Both the position numbers and the translations under genes were made by a program. Below the pieces are notes generated by a model, which did not search any database, was not told the DNA's origin, and saw only the letters and a program-made list of their open reading frames with translations. Positions 1 through 8,304 of a stretch of 64,000 bases of DNA are shown here, piece by piece (the stretch's first letter is position 1; every line of letters starts with the position of its first letter). This DNA comes from Francisella persica ATCC VR-331 (lineage in GTDB: Bacteria; Pseudomonadota; Gammaproteobacteria; Francisellales; Francisellaceae): positions 1,476,769-1,540,768 of the forward strand of contig NZ_CP013022.1 in NCBI RefSeq assembly GCF_001653955.1, written 5' to 3'.

Positions 1-380
1 AAAACTAGTTAAATATTCCAACACTAATTCCTGACTATTATATTAATGATGTCAATACTCGTTTGAACATCTATAAACGCATCTCTAAAGCTAATCACAA
101 AGATCTAGTTAATATAAAGATTGAACTAATTAATCGCTTTGGTAAACTACCTTTAGAAATTCTTATCTACTAAAAATAGTACATATAAAAATAGATGCAA
201 TGGAACTAGGGATTGCTCAAATAAAAATATTTACTACAGCTGGTAATTAGTTTCTCAAATAATACAAAACTTGAACCACAAAAGCTAATAAAACTTATCT
301 TAAGTAAATTGAATGCTTACCCAAGATTGTTAGATATTGGTCACGTACCAGCTATCAAGCTTTTTTTTAAACTTATCTAG
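1..380 (+). pseudogene. mfd: Decayed 3' end of mfd (transcription-repair coupling factor)
   Basis: One frame reads the Mfd C-terminal (TRCF) domain: a stretch beginning IPTLIPDYYINDVNTRL, then YKRISKAN and LINRFGKLP. It is followed by a run of stops (TAA/TAG between about 170 and 230), and then by the family's last segment (NTKLEPQKLIKLIL) before a stop near 380. There is also an in-frame TAG at the very start of the window. Mfd normally removes stalled RNA polymerase and recruits UvrA for transcription-coupled repair. The 3' end overlaps the convergent engB by about 50 bases. The rest of the gene lies outside the window, so its full state cannot be judged, but several stops in the C-terminal domain make a working protein unlikely. 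Confidence 0.8.
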
Positions 381-932
381 ACCCATCTTAGTTAGTGATG
401 AAAATAATTGATATGATATTTTATCTGCAACGACAAAGGTTTTTAGAAAACTATCTATTATTCTATTAGCTTGAGCTCGTTCTTTATTATTTAACTTATC
501 AGCCTTTGTTAGTAATATATGCAAATTTAAGTCAAAAGATATAGCCATCTCTATCATCAAAGAGTCAAACTCTTTTAACTCATGACGTGAGTCTACTAAA
601 AGTACTATACCATTTAAGCATTTACGCGATGTCAAATAATTCTCCATCTCACTTTGCCATTGACGCTTAATAGTTTTTGAAACCTTAGCATAACCATAAC
701 CAGGTAAATCTACCAACCTATTATTATCACCTAAATCAAATAGGTTAATAAGCTGTGTTCTCCCTGGTGTTTTACTTACCCTAGCAAGACCTTTTTGATC
801 TGTAAGAGTGTTTAATGCACTTGATTTACCAGCATTTGAACGCCCTGCAAAAGCGACCTCGACACCAATACCTTCTGGAAGTTGCGAAACTTTTGCCGCA
901 CCCATTATATATTTTGCTTTACCATAGTTCAT
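330..932 (-). CDS. engB: Ribosome biogenesis GTP-binding protein EngB/YsxC
   Basis: A 200-residue TRAFAC-class GTPase of the EngB (YsxC/YihA) family, which acts in late assembly of the 50S ribosomal subunit. The G1 loop GRSNAGKSS is at residues 30-38, the switch-II DLPG motif at 75-78, and the TKAD base-recognition motif near 140. The length is typical of the family. The ATG overlaps the TGA of the upstream phosphatase gene (ATGA), so the two are translationally coupled. It is the last gene of the minus-strand run that starts at ppiD. Its 3' end meets the decayed mfd gene head-on. Confidence 0.96.
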   Translation of the reverse strand: MNYGKAKYIMGAAKVSQLPEGIGVEVAFAGRSNAGKSSALNTLTDQKGLARVSKTPGRTQLINLFDLGDNNRLVDLPGYGYAKVSKTIKRQWQSEMENYLTSRKCLNGIVLLVDSRHELKEFDSLMIEMAISFDLNLHILLTKADKLNNKERAQANRIIDSFLKTFVVADKISYQLFSSLTKMGLDKFKKKLDSWYVTNI

Positions 933-1414
933 AACTTATACTCTAACCTTATCTTTTCAAAAAGCCCTTGACATGCTGTATCTATCATCAAAAAAACTTT
1001 TTCAAAATTGTTTTCAAAATATGGATCTGGCACATCATTAAAAGCAATATTAGATGCATATTCTAACATCCTAGAGACTTTTGAAAAATCAGCATTTGGA
1101 AACATCTCTTTTATTGTATCAATATTTTCTTGATCCATCACAACGATATAGTCATATTCGACAAAAGCAGACTCCTCTAGCTGCCGAGACACTTGATCTG
1201 AAAGATCACAATCATATTTCTTAGCTATTTTTAATGTGCGAATATCAGCCCCATGTCCTTCATGTCCCCACATGCGTGAGCTTGTGCCACAAGACGCTAC
1301 ATCTATATACTTATCGAGATTATGCTTCTTAACGATATCACGAAAAATACCATGAGCAATAGGTGATCTACAAATATTACCTTTACATACAAAAAGTACT
1401 TTTACTTTACTCAT
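929..1414 (-). CDS. Low-molecular-weight protein tyrosine phosphatase
   Basis: A 161-residue cytoplasmic phosphatase of the low-molecular-weight PTP family. The phosphate-binding CX5R loop is [10 protein letters not shown], with nucleophile Cys10 and Arg16. The general acid is the Asp in the DPYF motif near residue 130. Members dephosphorylate phosphotyrosine or small phosphoester substrates, and the physiological substrate cannot be read from sequence. It starts one base after the hflC stop and overlaps engB by four bases, so it sits in the hfl operon. No capsule or tyrosine-kinase partner is visible nearby, and a role in exopolysaccharide control is not supported here. Confidence 0.93.
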   Translation of the reverse strand: MSKVKVLFVCKGNICRSPIAHGIFRDIVKKHNLDKYIDVASCGTSSRMWGHEGHGADIRTLKIAKKYDCDLSDQVSRQLEESAFVEYDYIVVMDQENIDTIKEMFPNADFSKVSRMLEYASNIAFNDVPDPYFENNFEKVFLMIDTACQGLFEKIRLEYKL

Positions 1415-2341
1415 TTATTTAACTTCTTTCATATCTTTGGCAAGCTTACTATTATGTTCTAATTTAAACCATTGGAAAAACTTGCTATCTGGTTTAAGCA
1501 TAAATACAACTTCATGTTCACCATTGAAACTCTCTTTATAGGAGTTCATACTCTTTAGAAACTCATACAATGGTACTGACTTAGAATAAGCTTCTATGAA
1601 AATCTTAGCTGCTTTAGCATCTGCCTCTGCCATTATAGTTTTAGATTCTTTTTCTGCTTCTGCTAGTGTAACTGTTACTTTAGCATCTGCTGCAGCTTTT
1701 ATTTTTTCAGCTAATTGCTTACCTTCTGCTCGAATTGAAGCAGCTACTTTTTGGCGCGAAGATCTCATTCTTTTATAGATAGAGTCTGTAACTGTATCTG
1801 GTAAATCTATCTGTTTAACTCTTACATCGATAACATCTACACCAATTTGCTTGGATTGCTGTTGGACACTCTTAGTTAAAGCAATCATTAGCTTATCACG
1901 ATTGTCATTAATTAAGCTTTGAATATCATTATTACCGACCTCTACTCTTAAAGAAGATTCTAAGAATTGTTTTAATAATATCTCAGCTCGATCAACACCA
2001 CCGCTAGTACTTGTGTAAAATGTAGAAATATTACTATTACTTATCTTCCAAACTACATAGGCATTAATCAAGACATCTTTTTGTTCTTTGGTAACTACAC
2101 GAGCAGAATCAGCTTCTAAAACTCGATTACGCATGTCATAAATCTTGACAGTATCTATAAATGGAATCTTAACATGTAAACCTGACTCATACTCTATAGC
2201 TTTACCATCTTTATCCTTTACGAGTTCACCAAGTCGTAGAATAACTGCTTCTGAGCCTTGTTTGACAATAAATTTTGTACTTAACACAACTATAGCTACA
2301 AATACTACAAGCACTAAGAATATTTTTAGAAATTTACTCAT
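1415..2341 (-). CDS. hflC: HflC, SPFH-domain membrane protein
   Basis: About 308 residues: a single N-terminal membrane anchor (residues about 5-25 after MSKFLK), then an SPFH/band-7 domain (KQGSEAVILRLGEL) and an Ala/Lys/Glu-rich coiled-coil tail. HflC pairs with HflK in a large inner-membrane ring that surrounds and restrains the FtsH protease. I start it at the ATG at 2341 rather than at the longer frame beginning at 2392. A strong AGGAGG ribosome-binding site sits just upstream of 2341, and the extra 17 residues would lie inside hflK. The hflK stop codon (2343-2345) ends just before the start, so the two are coupled. Confidence 0.95.
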   Translation of the reverse strand: MSKFLKIFLVLVVFVAIVVLSTKFIVKQGSEAVILRLGELVKDKDGKAIEYESGLHVKIPFIDTVKIYDMRNRVLEADSARVVTKEQKDVLINAYVVWKISNSNISTFYTSTSGGVDRAEILLKQFLESSLRVEVGNNDIQSLINDNRDKLMIALTKSVQQQSKQIGVDVIDVRVKQIDLPDTVTDSIYKRMRSSRQKVAASIRAEGKQLAEKIKAAADAKVTVTLAEAEKESKTIMAEADAKAAKIFIEAYSKSVPLYEFLKSMNSYKESFNGEHEVVFMLKPDSKFFQWFKLEHNSKLAKDMKEVK

Positions 2342-2342
2342 C

Positions 2343-3410
2343 TTAATTTCCTCCTTGTGTATTTGATAATAGTGCTTGTTTTTGTGTATCATTTAGAACA
2401 TAAAAAATATTCTTATCACCATCACCATCTATCAAAAATATCTTATTATGCTGTAGCACATTTGAGATAGTGTTAAAATACATTTGATTCATCATAATAT
2501 CCTGAGACTGTTTATAAATAGGTAATAATTGTTCAAATTGAGCAACTTCACCTTGAGCTTCTAGAACAATCTTTTGCTTATATGCATTAGCTTGATCTAA
2601 TATCCTTTGAGCCTTACCTTGTGCTACTGGCACTACTCTATTTGCGTATGCTTCAGCTTCGTTTTGTTCTCTCTCACGATCTTCACGCGCTTTAATTACA
2701 TCATCAAATGCACCTTTAACCGCATCTGGTGCTTGAGCTGGCTGCATTATTACTTCACTTATATAAATACCTGAATTATAGTTTTTTAGTAATTCTTCCA
2801 TTTCTTTTCTAACCTGTTGAGTGATTACAGCACGATTAGTAGTTAATATTTGCTCTAATTTATTCTCACCGACCACCTGTCTAACTGCACTTTCTAAAGC
2901 TTGTTGTAATAACTGGGTAGGATTTGTATTAGCAAATAAGTATTTTTCCAAATCAGCAATACGATATTGAACTGTAAAAGAAATATGTACAATATTCTCC
3001 TCAGATGTCAACATGTCACGCTTTATAGAAATAGTTTTCAACTCTTGAACATTTTCTTTATAAACATTATCAATACCCAAAGGATGCCAATGTAGACCAG
3101 GCTCTACTAATTTAGAAAACTTACCTAATCTAAGTACCACAGCTTGCTCAGCTGGCTGTATAACATAAAAACCGAAACCAACCCATGCAACTATAAGTAA
3201 AGCCAATATTATTGTAGCTATTTTAGCAACTGGTGGTTTGTTAAATGTTGTTTTGTTCTTATTAGCATTTTTTGAGTAAATACTCTCATTATCATCATTA
3301 TTAATTTTGTTCTTCTTGCCAAAGAATCTTTTAATCATTTCTTCTAAATCTGGTGGTCCATGCTCAGAATTTTTATTCCAAAACCATTTTTGTTTTAGCT
3401 TTTTAATCAT
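2343..3410 (-). CDS. hflK: HflK, SPFH-domain membrane protein
   Basis: A 355-residue partner of HflC. It has a cytoplasmic N-terminus with the family's GPPDLEE motif (residues about 18-24), a transmembrane segment at about 65-88, an SPFH domain containing QPAEQAVVLRLGKF, and a charged coiled coil (KAREDREREQNEAEAYANRV). HflK/HflC regulate FtsH-mediated turnover of membrane proteins. The 264-base spacer before it (after hflX) is the longest in the ppiD-engB run, so a separate promoter for hflK-hflC is plausible although I could not assign boxes. Confidence 0.96.
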   Translation of the reverse strand: MIKKLKQKWFWNKNSEHGPPDLEEMIKRFFGKKNKINNDDNESIYSKNANKNKTTFNKPPVAKIATIILALLIVAWVGFGFYVIQPAEQAVVLRLGKFSKLVEPGLHWHPLGIDNVYKENVQELKTISIKRDMLTSEENIVHISFTVQYRIADLEKYLFANTNPTQLLQQALESAVRQVVGENKLEQILTTNRAVITQQVRKEMEELLKNYNSGIYISEVIMQPAQAPDAVKGAFDDVIKAREDREREQNEAEAYANRVVPVAQGKAQRILDQANAYKQKIVLEAQGEVAQFEQLLPIYKQSQDIMMNQMYFNTISNVLQHNKIFLIDGDGDKNIFYVLNDTQKQALLSNTQGGN

Positions 3411-3674
3411 AAATTATCATTCCTATACACTTTATAAAGTATTTATATCTCACACATTAACTATTATATATAAAAATTTCTATATTTTTTGCACTATCAG
3501 CAAATAATTAACAAATGCTTAGCAAAGCTTGTATTGATAATACTAAATATAGTTCTAATTAGAGATATTTAATCTAAAAATAAAAAATGCAAATATAACT
3601 ATAGAACTTACAAATTAAGAAAATATATTTTCAATCCAATATACGTTTGAAAAAGCTTATAAGTATGAGTCAGC

Positions 3675-4988
3675 TTATTTTTGAGTAAAAAACTCTGCTA
3701 AATTTAAATTAAGCTCTCTATTAAATCTTTCAAAATCATCTTCTGATATCTTTATTTGTAGTAGATAATTACCCTGCTCTGAAATCTCTTCTTCATCAAC
3801 AACACCAAGCTCATACATCTTGGATCTAACTTTTGAATACTTAGGTGGTAACTCTATAGTTTGATTTATCCATGCTTTATTAAAAAATGTTGCTAATGCT
3901 TGATATAACTCTGCTAAACCATCACTATTTTGTGCAGATAAATACACTCTAGCGACGACACTACTATCAGAATCCTCAAGTGGAACAAAACTTGACTTGG
4001 TAGTTTCTAGCTTATCAATCTTGTTATATACACAAATCATCTTTTTGTCTACTATACCAATTTCACTAAGTACTTTTTCGACCTGCTCAATATAACTTTC
4101 ATGATTTTCATCAGCGTAATCTATAACATGTACCAAAAGATCAGATTCTATAGCCTCTTCTAAAGTAGCATGAAAAGCCTTAACTAAATAATGTGGTAAA
4201 TTCTTAATAAATCCTACAGTATCAGAAAATATAACTTCACCAAGCTTTGGTACAATCACTTTACGCAAAGTAGGATCTAAAGTCGCAAATAGCTGATCCT
4301 TAGCTAAAACATTGGTGTTTGTGATTCTATTAAATAAAGTTGATTTACCTGCGTTTGTGTAGCCAACAAATGAAACTGTTGGAATGTTATTTTTCTTACG
4401 TAAAGATCTACCTAAATTACGATGGTGTTTTACTTTCTCAAGTTTTTGCGTAATCTGCTTAATTCTTTGTCTAATTAGGCGTCTATCTATCTCAAGCTGT
4501 GTTTCACCAGGTCCACCACGTAAGCCAATACCACCTTTTTGTCGCTTGAGATGAGTCCATCCTTTGACTAAACGTGTTGATTGATAGTTAAGTTGCGCAA
4601 GTTCGACTTGAAGATTACCTTCATAAGTTTTTGCTCGAAGTGAGAATATTTCTAGAATTAACCTAGTTCTATCCATAATCTTACACTCAAGAAATTTCTC
4701 AATATTGCGCTCTTGCGAAGGAGTTAAAGGATGATTAAAAACAACTAAATCTGCTTCTAGTTCATCGCGTTTATTTTTTATCATCCAGATTTTACCCATA
4801 CCACAAAAATATTTGATATCAGGTTCAGGATGATTAAAATCTAAACTTTGCAATACAACTTTTTCTGCTGCTGTAACCAAGCCTTCTAACTCAGTCAAAT
4901 CAGCATTAAGATCACGATGGTACTTAAAATTTATATTTACAAGCAGGCACTTACTACCTGCTTGATAAGATTGGAAAAATTCCACCAA
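3675..4988 (-). CDS. hflX: GTPase HflX
   Basis: A 437-residue HflX GTPase, which binds the 50S subunit and rescues or splits stalled ribosomes. It has the N-terminal HflX domain with the GGPGETQLEIDRR signature (about 158-170), G1 GYTNAGKST (209-217), switch-II DTVG (256-259) and NKID (322-325). No ATG lies near the expected start. The frame opens with TTG at 4988, followed directly by GTG, and a purine-rich stretch about 15 bases upstream could serve either. E. coli HflX aligns from this point by eye, so a non-ATG start is likely. It follows hfq by 53 bases, as in the classical miaA-hfq-hflX-hflK-hflC cluster. Confidence 0.94.
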   Translation of the reverse strand: MVEFFQSYQAGSKCLLVNINFKYHRDLNADLTELEGLVTAAEKVVLQSLDFNHPEPDIKYFCGMGKIWMIKNKRDELEADLVVFNHPLTPSQERNIEKFLECKIMDRTRLILEIFSLRAKTYEGNLQVELAQLNYQSTRLVKGWTHLKRQKGGIGLRGGPGETQLEIDRRLIRQRIKQITQKLEKVKHHRNLGRSLRKKNNIPTVSFVGYTNAGKSTLFNRITNTNVLAKDQLFATLDPTLRKVIVPKLGEVIFSDTVGFIKNLPHYLVKAFHATLEEAIESDLLVHVIDYADENHESYIEQVEKVLSEIGIVDKKMICVYNKIDKLETTKSSFVPLEDSDSSVVARVYLSAQNSDGLAELYQALATFFNKAWINQTIELPPKYSKVRSKMYELGVVDEEEISEQGNYLLQIKISEDDFERFNRELNLNLAEFFTQK

Positions 4989-5041
4989 CTAATATTGTAC
5001 TCTCCACAATGGAATTATTAAAGAAAAAAGAAAAGATTATA

Positions 5042-5371
5042 TTACTCGTGAGTATTGCCTTCACTCTCTTGAATTTTAAGATCATCAGAATGAATATCAT
5101 CTACATTCTCATCTTGCTCATCATTAGAGTTTTGGTGATATGGATTAAAAGAGCTATAGACCATTCTTACACTTTTAGCTGGTACTATAGTAGATATGGC
5201 ATGCTTATAAACCATTTGATTTACAGTGTTTCTAAGCACGATACAGAACTGGTCAAAAGCTTCTACTTGACCTTGTAATTTAATCCCGTTTACTAGATAT
5301 ACAGATACGCTAACTTTTTCTTTTCTTAAAGCATTTAAGAACGGGTCTTGTAAAGATGATATTCTCGACAT
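5042..5371 (-). CDS. hfq: RNA chaperone Hfq
   Basis: A 109-residue Hfq. The Sm1 region ([20 protein letters not shown]) and Sm2 motif (YKHAIS, about residues 56-61) are intact, followed by an acidic, Asp/Glu/Ser-rich tail of about 40 residues. Hfq forms a hexamer that pairs small RNAs with mRNAs and controls RNA stability. The tail is acidic and poorly conserved, as is common outside the Sm core. A good promoter candidate lies in the 103-base gap after miaA. A shorter plus-strand frame over the same bases (5009-5278) is a shadow. Confidence 0.96.
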   Translation of the reverse strand: MSRISSLQDPFLNALRKEKVSVSVYLVNGIKLQGQVEAFDQFCIVLRNTVNQMVYKHAISTIVPAKSVRMVYSSFNPYHQNSNDEQDENVDDIHSDDLKIQESEGNTHE

Positions 5372-5442
5372 TGTCTCACTTCCTTTAAATTTATTTTGTT
5401 ATAATTATTATTTTATCAAGTTTAACAATTAAACTTCGCTAT

Positions 5443-5471
5443 ATTCTAGCAAGATTTATATCTATCAGCAA
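5443..5471 (-). promoter_or_regulatory. Candidate sigma-70 promoter for hfq
   Basis: On the minus strand a TTGCTG box (5466-5471) and a TAGAAT box (5443-5448) are separated by exactly 17 bases, and a TG one base before the -10 makes it an extended -10. It lies wholly between the miaA stop and the hfq start, so hfq-hflX could be transcribed apart from ppiD-miaA. Chance matches are frequent in DNA this A+T-rich. Confidence 0.45.
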
Positions 5472-5474
5472 ATA

Positions 5475-6401
5475 TTATTTATAACCAAAATATTTTAAAA
5501 TATGTAACTCTTTAGTTTTGCTCTCCATCGTAACTATATTTATAGGACTCTGCCAATTACGAACCCAAGTAAGCTGACGCTTAGCAAGTTGGAGTGTAGC
5601 TACTATACCTTTATTGACAAATTCATCATAACTAATACCTCCATCAAGATATTGCCATGCTTGGCGGTAACCAACACTTCTAATAGCCGTACTATCTATA
5701 CTTAAATTTGGATTATCTCTAAGCTTTTGTACTTCAGCCAAAAAACCTTCTGCTAGCATTTGTTTAAATCTAAGTTCAATATTTTTATGCAGTATCGATC
5801 TATCATTTGGTACTAAAGCACATAGTTTTAGATCTTCTTCTAAACCACCAATTTTAGATGTTTTGACAAGCTCAGAATATTTCTTACCACTTATCATAAT
5901 AACCTCAAGAGCGCGAAAGATTCTTTGCTGATCATTAGGATTAATTTTTTGAGCAGATTCTAGATCCATTTTGCTTAGTTGCTGATGAAGATATTGTAAG
6001 CCTTTTGCTTTTCTCTCTAATTCAAGCGTTTTCCTTATCTTAGCTTGAGATTGTGGTAGTGCAGATAAACCTTCTATCAAACCTTTGAAGTAAAACATTG
6101 TACCACCAACAAGTAAAACTTCTTTACCTCTAGCCCATATCTCTTTTTTAAGAGTATTTACACTTGATATAAAATCTGCTATAGAAAAATTATCTGCTGG
6201 TTCAATGATATCAATAAGATGATGCTTAATACCATCTTGCTCTTGTAGAGTTGGCTTAGCTGTACCAATATCCATGCCTCTATAAACAAGAGATGAGTCA
6301 ACACTAACAATTTCAGCATTGATGCTTTTAGCTAACGATATTGACAGCGAAGTTTTACCAGAAGCTGTAGGTCCAGCCAGACCATAGATTGATTTACTCA
6401 T
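5475..6401 (-). CDS. miaA: tRNA dimethylallyltransferase MiaA
   Basis: A 308-residue MiaA, which adds a dimethylallyl group to A37 of tRNAs reading UNN codons. The P-loop GPTASGKT is at residues 10-17, the [16 protein letters not shown] substrate motif at about 36-51, and the conserved [16 protein letters not shown] segment near 235. The start directly abuts the ppiD stop. MiaA makes the i6A37 that MiaB (16230-17558, also intact here) converts to ms2i6A37, so both steps of this modification appear to be kept. Confidence 0.97.
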   Translation of the reverse strand: MSKSIYGLAGPTASGKTSLSISLAKSINAEIVSVDSSLVYRGMDIGTAKPTLQEQDGIKHHLIDIIEPADNFSIADFISSVNTLKKEIWARGKEVLLVGGTMFYFKGLIEGLSALPQSQAKIRKTLELERKAKGLQYLHQQLSKMDLESAQKINPNDQQRIFRALEVIMISGKKYSELVKTSKIGGLEEDLKLCALVPNDRSILHKNIELRFKQMLAEGFLAEVQKLRDNPNLSIDSTAIRSVGYRQAWQYLDGGISYDEFVNKGIVATLQLAKRQLTWVRNWQSPINIVTMESKTKELHILKYFGYK

Positions 6402-7835
6402 TTAGATATTTTTATCATTAACTTTAATTGGAATTTGTTGTTTAATTACCTGTAAATAGAAGTTTAGTTCTTCTTGTTTATACGTATCGATAACTTGATT
6501 AGGTACTTGAGTAGCTTTATTATTTATTGGCTCAACTTTAGCTACCTTATACATATAAATATCACCATTAGCAGTCTTATAATGATGATATTGATTATTA
6601 CTATTGGACATTACATAATCATTAAAATCTTTGCTAAATACTTGTGAGTTACTACTTACTATGGCTTGTTTAAAGCTTTTATCTATCTTCTTACCACTAA
6701 TTAAATCATTTAAAAGGTATTGTGCCTGCTGTACAGCAAGTTGTTGTGATTTTTGCTCAATATACGCCTTTGAAATTTTATCTTTAATATCAGCTAGTTT
6801 TTGCTGAGTTGCTTTGGTTGAGTTATCTACTTGATAAACTAGAAGATGATTATTAGCTATAGCAATGCTTGCATACTTATCTAAGTTTGCAAAAAACTGG
6901 CTATTAGCAATATTACTAATTGTCATATCATTATTATTAATAATTGTAGCTGTTTTAGCTTTGCCAAATCTTTTTTCTAATTTAGCATATTTAATGCTAT
7001 CAACATTTTGTGTGTACTCATTAAACTTCTCTAAGGCACGCCTATTTTTAATTATTTTTTGGATAGTAGCTTTAGTATTATAATCAAAATCTTTGAAGAA
7101 TTCTTTATGGGTTTGATAATAAGCCTCTAACTCATATTTATTAATATTATTTTTTGTTATAAAATCATCTTTTGTAATTATGAAGTAACTAATCGTCTTT
7201 CGTGCTGGTGATATATACTCATTTTTATGAGTATCATAGTAGCTTTGTAAATCTTGCTGGCTTGGTTTAATTTGTGATTTGAAATCAGAAGAAGAAACCT
7301 TGAAATAGTCTATATACTTATTTACAGAATATATACTTGTAAGCAACTTATTATCATAATCCGTATTAAATGATGTATCTACTATAGTTTTAGGAATTAT
7401 AGTTACTTGGATATTTTGAGCTAATATCTGCTCTAACCTATCCATACCACCTAAATATGCAACAACTTGTTTTAGCTTATCAGCAGAAAACTTACCATCT
7501 TTATCAAAAAAGATTGTATTGGTAAATATTGCTGATTGTAGAGCTAATTTTGACACTACAATATTGTGGCGTTGTGCATCAGCTAATAACAAATACTGAT
7601 CTATCATTTGAGCTAAAATAGATCTCTTTTGTGCATTTGTAGTAACATTTTGAGTGTATTGTTGAAATTGCTGCGAGCTTATTTCATTATCGCCAATTTT
7701 AGCAACATAAGCTCTACTACTACCAATATTTGTAAAAAAGAATGTCATACCTGAGATTACAAAAATAAAGCTCATCGAGATAACCACAATCCAAGTAAAA
7801 GGACCTTTAAGTCTATCATTTAAAGACTGTAACAT
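6402..7835 (-). CDS. ppiD: PpiD-like periplasmic folding factor
   Basis: A 477-residue inner-membrane-anchored chaperone. It has a single transmembrane helix at about 16-36, then a SurA_N-type region (residues about 38-190) whose QQFQQYTQNVT stretch resembles other PpiD proteins. E. coli PpiD is about 620 residues, so this one is short. I could not find a clean parvulin active-site signature, and the central part is Asn/Lys-rich and divergent. The chaperone role is therefore safer than isomerase activity. Its place between hupB and miaA fits the lon-hupB-ppiD order of E. coli. A terminator separates it from hupB. Confidence 0.85.
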   Translation of the reverse strand: MLQSLNDRLKGPFTWIVVISMSFIFVISGMTFFFTNIGSSRAYVAKIGDNEISSQQFQQYTQNVTTNAQKRSILAQMIDQYLLLADAQRHNIVVSKLALQSAIFTNTIFFDKDGKFSADKLKQVVAYLGGMDRLEQILAQNIQVTIIPKTIVDTSFNTDYDNKLLTSIYSVNKYIDYFKVSSSDFKSQIKPSQQDLQSYYDTHKNEYISPARKTISYFIITKDDFITKNNINKYELEAYYQTHKEFFKDFDYNTKATIQKIIKNRRALEKFNEYTQNVDSIKYAKLEKRFGKAKTATIINNNDMTISNIANSQFFANLDKYASIAIANNHLLVYQVDNSTKATQQKLADIKDKISKAYIEQKSQQLAVQQAQYLLNDLISGKKIDKSFKQAIVSSNSQVFSKDFNDYVMSNSNNQYHHYKTANGDIYMYKVAKVEPINNKATQVPNQVIDTYKQEELNFYLQVIKQQIPIKVNDKNI

Positions 7836-7887
7836 TTTATTGACCTTAATTAATAATTAATTTAATTAACTTGTAAATATTATAGAT

Positions 7888-7920
7888 AAAAAAAAAGCAT
7901 ACTACCAAGTATGCCTTTTA
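7888..7920 (-). terminator. Rho-independent terminator after hupB
   Basis: On the minus strand a 7-bp stem (7897-7903 with 7908-7914, loop of four) is followed by a run of nine U in the transcript. It lies 27 bases after the hupB stop and before ppiD, so it should end the tig-clpP-clpX-lon-hupB transcripts. Confidence 0.85.
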
Positions 7921-7946
7921 AAAAATTACTTTTTTGTAAATTTTTA

Positions 7947-8219
7947 TTATTTTACAGCGTCTTTTAGACCTTTACCAGCTTTAAAGCTAGGAACTTTAGA
8001 AGCAGGAATCTTAATAGTTTCACCAGTTTTTGGGTTTCTGCCTTCTCTAGGGCTTCTTTCTTTTACTTGAAAAGTACCAAAACCCACTAGAGTTACACTA
8101 TCACCACTTTTTAAAGCTTTAGTTACTGCAGCAATAGTAGCATCTAGAGTATTACTCGCAACTTCTTTAGTAACATCTGCTTCTTTAGCTATAACACTTA
8201 CTAATTCACTCTTGTTCAT
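7947..8219 (-). CDS. hupB: DNA-binding protein HU
   Basis: A 90-residue HU/IHF-family nucleoid protein. It starts [14 protein letters not shown] and has the conserved [22 protein letters not shown] arm, with the proline that intercalates into DNA at about 63. HU dimers bend and compact DNA. It lies 85 bases after lon and is followed by a strong terminator. The leader holds a short palindrome (8248-8259). Confidence 0.97.
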   Translation of the reverse strand: MNKSELVSVIAKEADVTKEVASNTLDATIAAVTKALKSGDSVTLVGFGTFQVKERSPREGRNPKTGETIKIPASKVPSFKAGKGLKDAVK

Positions 8220-8247
8220 GTTTTAAACTCCTTTATTTTTATACAAT

Positions 8248-8259
8248 TGACAAGTGTCA
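8248..8259. promoter_or_regulatory. Palindrome TGACA-AG-TGTCA in the hupB leader
   Basis: A perfect 5-bp inverted repeat with a 2-base centre sits about 30 bases before the hupB ATG. Just downstream on the minus strand is a TATAAA that could be a -10 box. It might be an operator or part of a promoter; no regulator can be named. Confidence 0.3.
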
Positions 8260-8304
8260 CTTAAATTTATAACACTAAAAATGCAGTGTTTCAACACCTA
8301 AATA

